11,967 bases of DNA, taken from Ruminococcaceae bacterium UBA794 (lineage in GTDB: Bacteria; Bacillota; Clostridia; Oscillospirales; Ruminococcaceae). This document shows positions 6,026 through 11,967 of the stretch, one piece after another. The stretch lies in assembly GCA_002304735.1 (NCBI GenBank), contig DBIU01000002.1, positions 1 through 11,967 of the forward strand, read 5' to 3'. Numbering within the stretch: position 1 is the stretch's first letter; each line of letters starts with the position of its first letter. The notes beneath the pieces are model-generated. The model did not search any database, was not told the origin of the DNA, and saw only the letters and a list, made by a program, of their open reading frames with translations. Position numbers and translations under genes: made by a program.

Positions 6026-8377
6026 ATGGAATTTACCGATATAAGCACAGGTCTTTCGCAGTCCGAAGCCGATGAGCGCGCCAAAAACGGTCTTTCAAAC
6101 GGCGGCGGCGAGGTCAAAACCAAAAGCGTAAAAAGAATTTTTTTCGATAATATTTTCACTCTGTTTAACCTAATCAACCTTATTCTCGCGGTTGCGCTTG
6201 CGCTTGTCGGAAGCTGGAAAAATATGCTGTTTATGGGCGTCGTTCTGTGCAATACCGCTATCGGTATTTTTCAGGAAATTCGCTCGAAGCGCGTTCTCGA
6301 CAAGCTTTCCGTACTTTCCGCGCCGAAGGCTTACGTTATTCGCGACGGAAAAGAAAAGATTATCGCGGTATCCGAGGTCGTCGTGGGCGATATTATGAAG
6401 CTGTCGAGCGGAAAACAGGTCTGCGCGGACGGAATTGTCCTCAGCGGCGAGTGCGAGGCTGACGAGAGCCTGCTCACGGGCGAAAGCGACCCTATTCCCA
6501 AAAAGAAAGACAGCGAAATTCATTCCGGAAGCTTCATCACTTCGGGAGAATGTATCGCGCAGGCAACGCGCGTCGGCGCGGAAAGCGCTTCGGGGCGCAT
6601 AACCGCAGGCGCGAAAAAGCATAAAAAGCATAATTCCGTGATGATGAACTCGATAAACAAAATCATCAAAACGGTTTCAATCTGCATTTTCCCGTTCGGA
6701 ATAATTCTGTTCTGCAAAACGTTTTTCGGCGCGGGAAGCCCGCTTGAAGAAAGCGTTACCACGACTTCAGCCGCGCTTATCGGTATGATTCCCGAAGGAC
6801 TTATGCTGCTCACAAGCATCGCGCTCGCGGTAAGCTCCATAAAGCTTGCCATGAAACAGACGCTTTGTCAGGACCTTTACTGCGCCGAGTCGCTTGCGAG
6901 AGCGGACGTTCTTTGCCTTGACAAGACAGGAACGATTACCGAGGGCAAAATGAAGGTCGAAGAAGTCGTGAAGCTTGACGATAATTTTGACGCGGAGCAG
7001 GCGCTCAAAGCCTTTTCGTCCGCGTTCACCGACAAAAATCTCACGCTCTCCGCCGTTTCCGAGAGCTTTTCGGGCAATTCGGGACTTACGCTCAAAGGCA
7101 CTGTCGCGTTTTCTTCTGCAAGGAAATGGAGCGCCGCCGAATTTGAGAACTACGGAACGCTTGTTTTCGGAGCGCCAAGCTTCGTTCTCGGTGAAAAGTA
7201 CGGCGAAGTGGCTTCATTATGCGAAAAATTCTCGGATAAGGGTATGAGAGTGCTTGCGCTTGCGTTCTCAAAAAACGCTTGCGAGGGCTATAATCTCCCC
7301 GACGATATTTCCGCAAAGGCGCTTGTCGTTTTGTCGGACAAAATAAGGGAGTCCGCTCCCGCAGCGCTGAAATTCTTCCGCGAACAGGGAGTTCAGCTTA
7401 AGGTTATCTCGGGCGACGACCCCAAAACCGTTTCCGGAGCGGCGGGAAGAGCGGGGCTTGAGGGCGCGGAGAATTACGTTGATATGTCGAAAGTGAGCGA
7501 CGCGGAAATCCCCGAAGCCGCGCTTAAATACACGGTTTTCGGGCGCGTTCTCCCCGAACAGAAGCTCGCGCTTGTAAAAGCTCTGCGCGCTGCGGGAAAA
7601 ACAGTCGCAATGACGGGCGACGGCGTGAACGACGTTCCCGCGCTTAAAGAAGCGGACTGCTCAATTGCAATTCAATCGGGAAGCGACGCCGCGCGAAGCG
7701 TTTCACAGCTTGTTTTGATGAACTCGGAGTTTTCAACGCTCCCGCTTGCCGTCGCGGAGGGGCGCCGCTGTATCAACAACATCGAGCGCTCGGCGGCTCT
7801 GTTCCTCGTAAAGACGACTTTGTCGTTTTTGCTGGCGGCGGTGTTCCTGTTTTTGCAGTATCCGTATCCGTTTAAGCCAATTCAGCTTACGCTTATCAGC
7901 TCGCTTTTGATAGGTATTCCGTCTTTCCTGCTTGCGCTTGAACCGAATTTCAACATCGTCCGCGGCAACTTCATAGCGAACGTTATCAAAAAAGCCGCGC
8001 CCGGAGGCGTTTCGGCGGCAATCGGAATTTGCCTGCTTGAAGCCGCGGGAGCAATCTTCGGATTTACCCCCGAGCATATCTCGGTTATGGCGGTATTCCT
8101 TACAGCGGCGGTTTGCTTTGAAACGCTTATTATCGTGTGCATACCGTTCGACCTCAAAAGAGGACTAATGTGCGGTGCGCTCGCGGCAATTCTTATCGGC
8201 GCCGTGCTTATACTCCCCGGTCTTTTCTACATCATTCCTCTGCTCTCGGCGGAATGGGCGGCGCTCGGCGTTATCGCGGCTTTCGCGCTAATTCTTCAGC
8301 CTGTTCTCTCGCTGATAATCAAGGCGGTAATAAGGCGAAAGGAGAGCGTCGCTCGTTCCTCTCGCAGAGCGGACTGA
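6026..8377 (+). CDS. P-type cation-transporting ATPase, CtpE-like
   Basis: This inner-membrane pump moves a cation using ATP through a phospho-aspartate intermediate. In order, the 783-residue protein has M1-M2 (about 38-85), the actuator domain with TGES (151-154), M3 (about 213-232), M4 with PEGL (256-259), the phosphorylation site DKTGT (D299), the nucleotide-binding part with SSARKWSA, the hinge TGDGVND (530-536), and a membrane-rich C-terminus from about 590 containing IGIPSFLLALEPN. There is no heavy-metal domain and no CPC motif, so it is not a copper or zinc pump. PEGL plus LALEPN suggests the CtpE-like group, whose mycobacterial member takes up calcium; the ion here is unknown. The start at 6026 is chosen because AGGAG (6014-6018) precedes it and it lies after the promoter. 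The last ten or so codons and the stop lie in the tandem array that follows, so the native C-terminus may have been altered. Confidence 0.92.
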   Translation: MEFTDISTGLSQSEADERAKNGLSNGGGEVKTKSVKRIFFDNIFTLFNLINLILAVALALVGSWKNMLFMGVVLCNTAIGIFQEIRSKRVLDKLSVLSAPKAYVIRDGKEKIIAVSEVVVGDIMKLSSGKQVCADGIVLSGECEADESLLTGESDPIPKKKDSEIHSGSFITSGECIAQATRVGAESASGRITAGAKKHKKHNSVMMNSINKIIKTVSICIFPFGIILFCKTFFGAGSPLEESVTTTSAALIGMIPEGLMLLTSIALAVSSIKLAMKQTLCQDLYCAESLARADVLCLDKTGTITEGKMKVEEVVKLDDNFDAEQALKAFSSAFTDKNLTLSAVSESFSGNSGLTLKGTVAFSSARKWSAAEFENYGTLVFGAPSFVLGEKYGEVASLCEKFSDKGMRVLALAFSKNACEGYNLPDDISAKALVVLSDKIRESAPAALKFFREQGVQLKVISGDDPKTVSGAAGRAGLEGAENYVDMSKVSDAEIPEAALKYTVFGRVLPEQKLALVKALRAAGKTVAMTGDGVNDVPALKEADCSIAIQSGSDAARSVSQLVLMNSEFSTLPLAVAEGRRCINNIERSAALFLVKTTLSFLLAAVFLFLQYPYPFKPIQLTLISSLLIGIPSFLLALEPNFNIVRGNFIANVIKKAAPGGVSAAIGICLLEAAGAIFGFTPEHISVMAVFLTAAVCFETLIIVCIPFDLKRGLMCGALAAILIGAVLILPGLFYIIPLLSAEWAALGVIAAFALILQPVLSLIIKAVIRRKESVARSSRRAD

Positions 8378-8620
8378 CGGGCAAGAAAGGCTCGCTCCTC
8401 CCGCAGAGCGGACTGACGGGCAAGAAAGGCTCGTTCCTCTCGCGGAGCGGACTGACGGGCAAGAAAAGGCTCGTTCCTCTCGCGGAGCGGACTGACGGGC
8501 AAGAAAGGCTCGTTCCTCTCGCAGAGCGGGCTGACGGGCAAGAAAGGCTCGTTCCTCCCGCAGAGCGGACTGACGGGCAAGAAAAGGCTCGTTCCTCTCG
8601 CAGAGCGGGCTGACGGGCGA
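8351..8620. repeat. Tandem array of seven 39-40 bp units
   Basis: Six full units and one shortened unit begin at 8351, 8390, 8429, 8469, 8508, 8547 and 8587. Units 3 and 6 are 40 bp because one A-run has an extra A; the others are 39 bp. The seventh loses its last bases at about 8619. Unit variation is confined to a few positions: GTTCC or GCTCC, CTCTCG or CTCCCG, GCAGAG or GCGGAG, and GGACTG or GGGCTG. The array occupies nearly all of the 312 bases between the ATPase stop (itself inside unit 1) and the next gene. There are no unique spacers, so it is not a CRISPR array. Each unit could form a small plus-sense hairpin around CGC-(A/G)GA-GCG. The 7-base sequence GGCGAAA lies before the array (8334-8340) and at its end (8616-8622). 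Confidence 0.95.
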
Positions 8621-8644
8621 AATAATAAATTTATGCAATAGCCC

Positions 8645-8673
8645 TTGAAAAAAAACGAAAAATGTGGTATTAT
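8645..8673 (+). promoter_or_regulatory. Sigma-A type promoter of the DnaD–DnaC–PFK operon
   Basis: TTGAAA (8645-8650), a 17-base spacer and TATTAT (8668-8673) match the consensus at five of six bases in each box. It lies directly downstream of the tandem array. The predicted start near 8680 would leave a leader of about 10 bases before the ATG at 8690, so a slightly earlier start of transcription is possible. Confidence 0.65.
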
Positions 8674-8689
8674 TGTCATAGGTGATAGT

Positions 8690-9715
8690 ATGAATTATTC
8701 TTTGAACGCAGGCGAATGGAACAGCGTTTTCGCCGTCCCCGCGAGCGTTGTTGATAAATACATAAAAATTGCGGGCGAAAACTCGCTTAAACTGCTTCTT
8801 TATCTTCTGAGGCACGGCGGAAAGGTGTTCTCCGAGGACAAGCTGAAAAACGACCTCGGCTTCCGAGAGGACGGCGAGCTTGAGGACGCGGCGCTTTTCT
8901 GGATACAGCGCGGAATTATCCGTTATGAAAACGACGGCGACAACCGCGGACTTGTTCCCAACAGGAAAGCCGATTTAGCCGAAACGCCCAACGTTAACGA
9001 AGAAATCCGCGAGGAAGCCGCAACGCATACTGCCGAAAAAAGCGCGAAAATCAAGCCCGCCGCGGTAAGCTCCGGCGATATCGCCGAAAGAGTTAAATCA
9101 GACCCCGAGCTGCAAATGCTGTTCGGTGAGGCGGAAAGGCTTGTGGCGCACCCGCTGCGAACGCGCGAAACGACTATGCTTATAAGTTTAATCGACCATT
9201 ACGGGCTGAATGTCGGCGTTGCGCTTATGCTGCTGCAATACTGCTTCAAAGTCGGAAAGGGTTCTCCCGCGTATATTTTGAGCTGCGCGGAAAACTGGGC
9301 CGCCGACGGCATCGATACCGTTGAAGCCGCAAATAATCGTATTCTCGCGCTTGAAAAGAACGAGAGCATCTGCGAAAGACTGCGCGGAGAAATGGAGCTT
9401 CAGTCAAAACTCACGTCAAAAATGAAGGAATTTATACGCGTTTGGACGGAAGAATGGCATTTTTCCGAGGATATGATTATGCTCTCATACGAAAAAACCG
9501 TCAACGCAAAGCAAAAATTCAGCTTTGAATACGCGAATAAAATACTTGAAAACTGGAAAAATGCGGGAATGTTTACAATTGAAGCCGTTGAAGCCGCCGA
9601 CTCTGCAAGAAAAAAGCCTGCCGCCGCTTCAAATTTCGTGAAAAGCGAGAGTTCTTCTTTCGATATCAACGACGTTGTGTCGCGGCTCAAAAAACACAAT
9701 CTGAGCGGAGGATAA
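8690..9715 (+). CDS. DnaD-like primosome protein with two DnaD C-terminal (DDBH2) modules
   Basis: DnaD/DnaB-type proteins of Firmicutes help load the replicative helicase at origins and at restart sites. Of the 341 residues, 1-85 look like the winged-helix DDBH1 module (SLKLLLYLLRHGGKVFSEDK, 32-51). A variable linker (90-135) follows. A first DDBH2-type module (about 138-225) contains SPAYILSCAENWAADGIDT (192-210). A second (about 245-305) contains FEYANKILENWKNAGMFT (279-296) with the YxxxIxxxW pattern. The tail SFDINDVVSRLKKH (323-336) may be a conserved docking end. I place the start at 8690, preceded by AGGTGAT, because an upstream in-frame TTG at 8645 falls in the promoter. It precedes the helicase-loader gene by three bases, which supports a primosome role. 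The exact counterpart, DnaD or DnaB, cannot be decided by eye. Confidence 0.85.
   Translation: MNYSLNAGEWNSVFAVPASVVDKYIKIAGENSLKLLLYLLRHGGKVFSEDKLKNDLGFREDGELEDAALFWIQRGIIRYENDGDNRGLVPNRKADLAETPNVNEEIREEAATHTAEKSAKIKPAAVSSGDIAERVKSDPELQMLFGEAERLVAHPLRTRETTMLISLIDHYGLNVGVALMLLQYCFKVGKGSPAYILSCAENWAADGIDTVEAANNRILALEKNESICERLRGEMELQSKLTSKMKEFIRVWTEEWHFSEDMIMLSYEKTVNAKQKFSFEYANKILENWKNAGMFTIEAVEAADSARKKPAAASNFVKSESSSFDINDVVSRLKKHNLSGG
9707..9711 (+). promoter_or_regulatory. Ribosome binding site of the DnaC-like gene, inside the end of the DnaD-like gene
   Basis: GGAGG overlaps the last codons of the upstream gene and sits seven bases before the ATG at 9719. This supports co-translation of the two primosome genes. 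Confidence 0.75.
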
Positions 9716-9718
9716 GCT

Positions 9719-10687
9719 ATGCCGATAAGCAGAGAATATATTCTCAAAGCGCGCGAACAGCTTGAAAAAAGGCGCTTTTCAAACAGAAACACAGAGGACA
9801 AGCGCCGCGCGGAGGTTCTCGCGAAAATTCCGCAGTACATAAGCCTTGAAGTCAAACTTGCGGAGTCAATGTCCAAGGTTATCGCGCTTATCGCGGCAAA
9901 AAGTCCCGAAAGCCGAGAAAAGCTTGAGAAAATTTCCGAGGAAAACCTCGCTTTACAGCGCGAAATGTCGCGCTTACTCATCGAAAACGGCTTTCCCGCC
10001 GATTATCTCGAGCCGATTTACTCCTGCAAAAAATGCTCGGATACGGGAACAATTAACGGAGAATGGTGCGATTGCGTGAAAAAAATCGCGCGGAAATTCG
10101 CCGCCGACGAGCTTAACGAGCGCTCTCCGCTTAAGCTTTGTTCTTTCGCCGACTTTAATTTGTCGCTTTACCCCGACAAGCCCGCCGCCGAGGATAATCC
10201 GCGCAAGGTTATGACGGATAACTTCAATTTCTGCGTAAAATACGCCGAAGAATTTATCGGTCACGGAAACGGTATTTTTATGATAGGCGGGACGGGTCTT
10301 GGAAAAACGCATCTTTCGCTTGCTATCGCGGCGAGGATTATCGAACGGGATTTCTGCGCCGTGTATATTTCCGCTCCCGAGCTTATCAGAAACGTCGACA
10401 ACGAGCAGTTCGGCAGAGCAAGCGGCGATACGCTTTCCGTTATTGCGGACTGCGATTTGCTAATTCTCGACGACCTTGGCGCTGAAAATAATAACGAGCG
10501 CAGCGCTTCCCTGCTCTACGAGGTAATAAACGGCAGAATTTCACGCTCGCTTCCCATTATCGTCAGCACGAATTACTCGATAAACGAGCTTCATACGCGT
10601 TATAACGACAGAATTTTGTCAAGACTTCTCAGTATGAACGTTCGTTTTTTCGAGGGAAACGATAACAGATTAAGCAAAATCAGATAA
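9719..10687 (+). CDS. DnaC/DnaI-like helicase-loader ATPase with N-terminal zinc-binding cysteines
   Basis: AAA+ loaders of the DnaC/DnaI type place the replicative helicase on DNA. The 322-residue protein has a helical N-terminal part (1-95), which in this family contacts the helicase. A four-Cys site follows: CKKC (103-106) and CDC (117-119), the latter preceded by GTINGEW, probably a zinc ribbon. The AAA+ domain (about 165-322) has Walker A GGTGLGKTH (190-198), Walker B LLILDD (247-252), sensor-1 STN (283-285) and the arginine-rich RILSRL segment (298-303) where an Arg finger is expected. IstB-type transposase helpers share this fold, but no transposase is adjacent and the DnaD-like partner lies upstream, so a chromosomal loader is favoured. 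It is 17 bases from the phosphofructokinase gene with no terminator between. Confidence 0.88.
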   Translation: MPISREYILKAREQLEKRRFSNRNTEDKRRAEVLAKIPQYISLEVKLAESMSKVIALIAAKSPESREKLEKISEENLALQREMSRLLIENGFPADYLEPIYSCKKCSDTGTINGEWCDCVKKIARKFAADELNERSPLKLCSFADFNLSLYPDKPAAEDNPRKVMTDNFNFCVKYAEEFIGHGNGIFMIGGTGLGKTHLSLAIAARIIERDFCAVYISAPELIRNVDNEQFGRASGDTLSVIADCDLLILDDLGAENNNERSASLLYEVINGRISRSLPIIVSTNYSINELHTRYNDRILSRLLSMNVRFFEGNDNRLSKIR

Positions 10688-10692
10688 AATAC

Positions 10693-10698
10693 AGGAGG
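10693..10698 (+). promoter_or_regulatory. Ribosome binding site of phosphofructokinase
   Basis: AGGAGG lies six bases before the ATG at 10705, a perfect Shine-Dalgarno core in the short gap after the DnaC-like gene. I see no promoter in this 17-base gap; any internal promoter would have to lie inside the upstream gene. Confidence 0.8.
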
Positions 10699-10704
10699 TT
10701 AATT

Positions 10705-11790
10705 ATGGCTAAGCTCAGAATAGGTATTCTCACAAGCGGCGGCGACTGCCCCGGTCTTAACGCGACTATACGCGGAGTTGCAAAGGCGACTTACGAGGCG
10801 TTCGGCGAGGATAAGGTTGAAATTGTCGGTATTCACGACGGTTATCACGGTCTTATCCACGGCGACTACAAGGTTATGGAGCCGTCGGATTTTTCGGGTA
10901 TACTCACAACAGGCGGCACAATTCTCGGCACTAAACGCACGCCCTACAAGATGATGCAGATTATCGAGGACGACAAGGTTGACAAGGTAAAGGAAATGAA
11001 AGCGACCTACAAGGACCTCAAGCTTGACTGTCTGTTCACTCTCGGCGGAAACGGCACGCACAAAACCGCGAATATGCTCTCGGAGGAGGGGCTTAACGTT
11101 ATCGGTCTGCCCAAGACAATCGACAACGATATCTTCGGCACGGACGTTACTTTCGGCTTCCACACCGCCGTTGATATCGGAACGGAGGTTATCGACCGTA
11201 TCCACACCACGGCAAATTCCCACAGCAGAATTATGGTTATCGAGATTATGGGCAACAAGGCAGGCTGGCTCACGCTTTATTCGGGACTTGCGGGCGGCGC
11301 GGATATTATCCTTATCCCCGAAATTCCGTTCGATATCGCAAAGGTTGCAAAGGCTTGCCAAAGAAGAGCAGACGCAGGCAAGGCTTTCTCAATAATCGCC
11401 GTCGCAGAGGGAGCTTTTGATATCGAAGAAGCAAAGCTTAAGAAAAAAGAGCGCGCCAAAGCAAGAGCGGACCGCGGCGAAGTTACCGCGACATCGCGCA
11501 TTGCAAGGGAAGTTGAGGCTCGCACGGGGCTTGAAACGAGAACCGTCGTTCCCGGTCACATTCTCAGAGGCGGCTCGCCCTCCGCTTACGACCGCGTTCT
11601 TGCAACGCAGTTCGGCGCTCACGCGGCAAGCCTGCTTAAACAGGAGAAATTCGGCTATACCGTCGCTATGGTTGACGGCAAAATTACCGAAAACAAGCTT
11701 GTTGACGTTGCAATGAAAACAAAATTCGTCACCGAGGACGACCAGATGGTCCTCACGGCAAAGGATATCGGCATTTCTTTCGGAGTTTGA
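10705..11790 (+). CDS. pfkA: 6-phosphofructokinase, group with GGNG and PKTIDND motifs
   Basis: The enzyme phosphorylates fructose 6-phosphate to the 1,6-bisphosphate in glycolysis. The 361-residue protein is longer than the 320-residue E. coli PfkA. Visible motifs are TSGGDCPGLNA (10-20, phosphoryl-donor loop), TTGGTILGTKR (68-78), LGGNGTHKTA (113-122), PKTIDND (136-142, D140 as catalytic base), EIMGNKAGW (180-188), and the PFK signature RTVVPGHILRGGSPSAYDR near the C-terminal end. Gly at the second position of the GGNG motif (G117) usually means ATP use, since PPi enzymes have Asp there. Lys in PKTIDND (K137), however, is typical of PPi-dependent and mixed (group III) enzymes. Asn116 replaces the Asp that helps bind Mg-ATP in E. 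coli. I believe this combination is common in Clostridia. Donor choice is therefore uncertain, though ATP is favoured. It is the last gene of the DnaD–DnaC operon. Confidence 0.93.
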   Translation: MAKLRIGILTSGGDCPGLNATIRGVAKATYEAFGEDKVEIVGIHDGYHGLIHGDYKVMEPSDFSGILTTGGTILGTKRTPYKMMQIIEDDKVDKVKEMKATYKDLKLDCLFTLGGNGTHKTANMLSEEGLNVIGLPKTIDNDIFGTDVTFGFHTAVDIGTEVIDRIHTTANSHSRIMVIEIMGNKAGWLTLYSGLAGGADIILIPEIPFDIAKVAKACQRRADAGKAFSIIAVAEGAFDIEEAKLKKKERAKARADRGEVTATSRIAREVEARTGLETRTVVPGHILRGGSPSAYDRVLATQFGAHAASLLKQEKFGYTVAMVDGKITENKLVDVAMKTKFVTEDDQMVLTAKDIGISFGV

Positions 11791-11798
11791 TTTTTCAC

Positions 11799-11825
11799 CA
11801 CGGGCGGGATTTCTTCTCGCCCGTG
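11799..11825 (+). terminator. Probable terminator after phosphofructokinase
   Basis: CACGGGCG (11799-11806) and CGCCCGTG (11818-11825) form an 8-bp GC-rich stem with an 11-base loop, starting 9 bases after the stop. The U-tract is poor: GAGAAATTTG follows and a T-run appears only near 11842. The stem is clear, and termination is likely but not certain. Confidence 0.6.
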
Positions 11826-11867
11826 AGAAATTTGTCGAACATTTTTCGGCTTTTTTTCAAAAAGGTA

Positions 11868-11896
11868 TTGACATTTACGTTTGTTTGTGGTATAAT
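11868..11896 (+). promoter_or_regulatory. Perfect-consensus sigma-A promoter of the initiator tRNA gene
   Basis: TTGACA (11868-11873), a 17-base spacer and TATAAT (11891-11896) match the consensus exactly. The predicted start near 11903 leaves a 5' leader of about 27 bases to be removed by RNase P. Confidence 0.88.
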
Positions 11897-11929
11897 TATT
11901 TTCGTTGAGTGAGTGTTCACTTGAAATAT

Positions 11930-11967
11930 CGCGGGATGGAGCAGCTCGGTAGCTCGTCGGGCTCATA
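11930..11967 (+). tRNA. Initiator tRNA-Met (anticodon CAU), 3' half outside window
   Basis: The first 38 bases fit tRNA-fMet: CGCGGGATGGAGCAGC, then the D-loop GGTAGCTC, then GTCGGG and anticodon CAT at 11964-11966. The GGG at the end of the anticodon stem and the C at position 1, which is left unpaired in bacterial initiators, point to the initiator rather than elongator Met tRNA. The 3' half lies beyond the right edge, so pairing of the acceptor and anticodon stems cannot be checked here. Confidence 0.9.

Noticed and set aside
8137..8613. Plus-strand open frame through the ATPase end and the array
   Set aside because: It overlaps the ATPase in another frame and its repeated SGLTGKKGS-like segment follows from the DNA repeat. 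No start signal is visible.
8351..8620. CRISPR array
   Set aside because: Units follow each other with no unique spacers and no cas genes are present.
8288..8815. Open minus-strand reading frames with 13-residue repeats across the tandem array (also 8296-8679)
   Set aside because: The frames are open only because 39 bp is a multiple of three and the unit lacks stops. They show no ribosome site, run antisense into the DnaD-like gene and the ATPase end, and the 40-bp units shift the frame.
9719..10687. IstB-type transposase helper of an insertion sequence
   Set aside because: No IstA-like transposase or inverted repeats are near, and the partner gene is DnaD-like.

Overview
The window looks like chromosomal DNA of an anaerobic, motile Firmicute of class Clostridia, probably an Oscillospiraceae/Ruminococcus-like gut or rumen bacterium. 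The reasons are near-consensus sigma-A promoters with AGGAGG-type ribosome sites, a CheV/YjfB motility pair, a ZapA–U32 gene pair, DnaD/DnaC-type primosome genes and a Clostridia-type phosphofructokinase. This assignment is inference from gene content; no 16S or other marker is present.

Layout. (1) 1-1015: cheV (minus, cut by the left edge) and a small yjfB-family motility gene (plus) diverge from a shared intergenic region holding two back-to-back promoters. A bidirectional terminator follows yjfB. (2) 1017-5830, minus: a citrate synthase gene, then its own promoter region and a zapA-like gene with a very long coiled-coil tail. That gene overlaps, by an ATGA junction, a U32-family gene of the RlhA type (23S rRNA hydroxylation). 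(3) 6026-8377, plus: a P-type cation ATPase, transcribed divergently from citrate synthase. (4) 8351-8620: a tandem array of seven 39-40 bp units that supplies the ATPase stop codon and fills the gap to the next gene. (5) 8690-11790, plus: a DnaD-like primosome gene, a DnaC/DnaI-like helicase-loader ATPase and a 6-phosphofructokinase, in tight operon spacing behind one promoter. (6) 11868-11967: a perfect-consensus promoter driving an initiator tRNA-Met gene cut by the right edge.

Most genes are housekeeping: chemotaxis, cell division, rRNA modification, entry to the oxidative branch of the TCA pathway, ion transport, replication restart and glycolysis. I saw no phage, CRISPR, toxin–antitoxin or insertion-sequence genes. 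The parts most worth a second look are the tandem array that appears to have been inserted into the 3' end of the ATPase gene, the oversized ZapA, the joining of phosphofructokinase to a primosome operon, and the unusual active-site loop of that phosphofructokinase.
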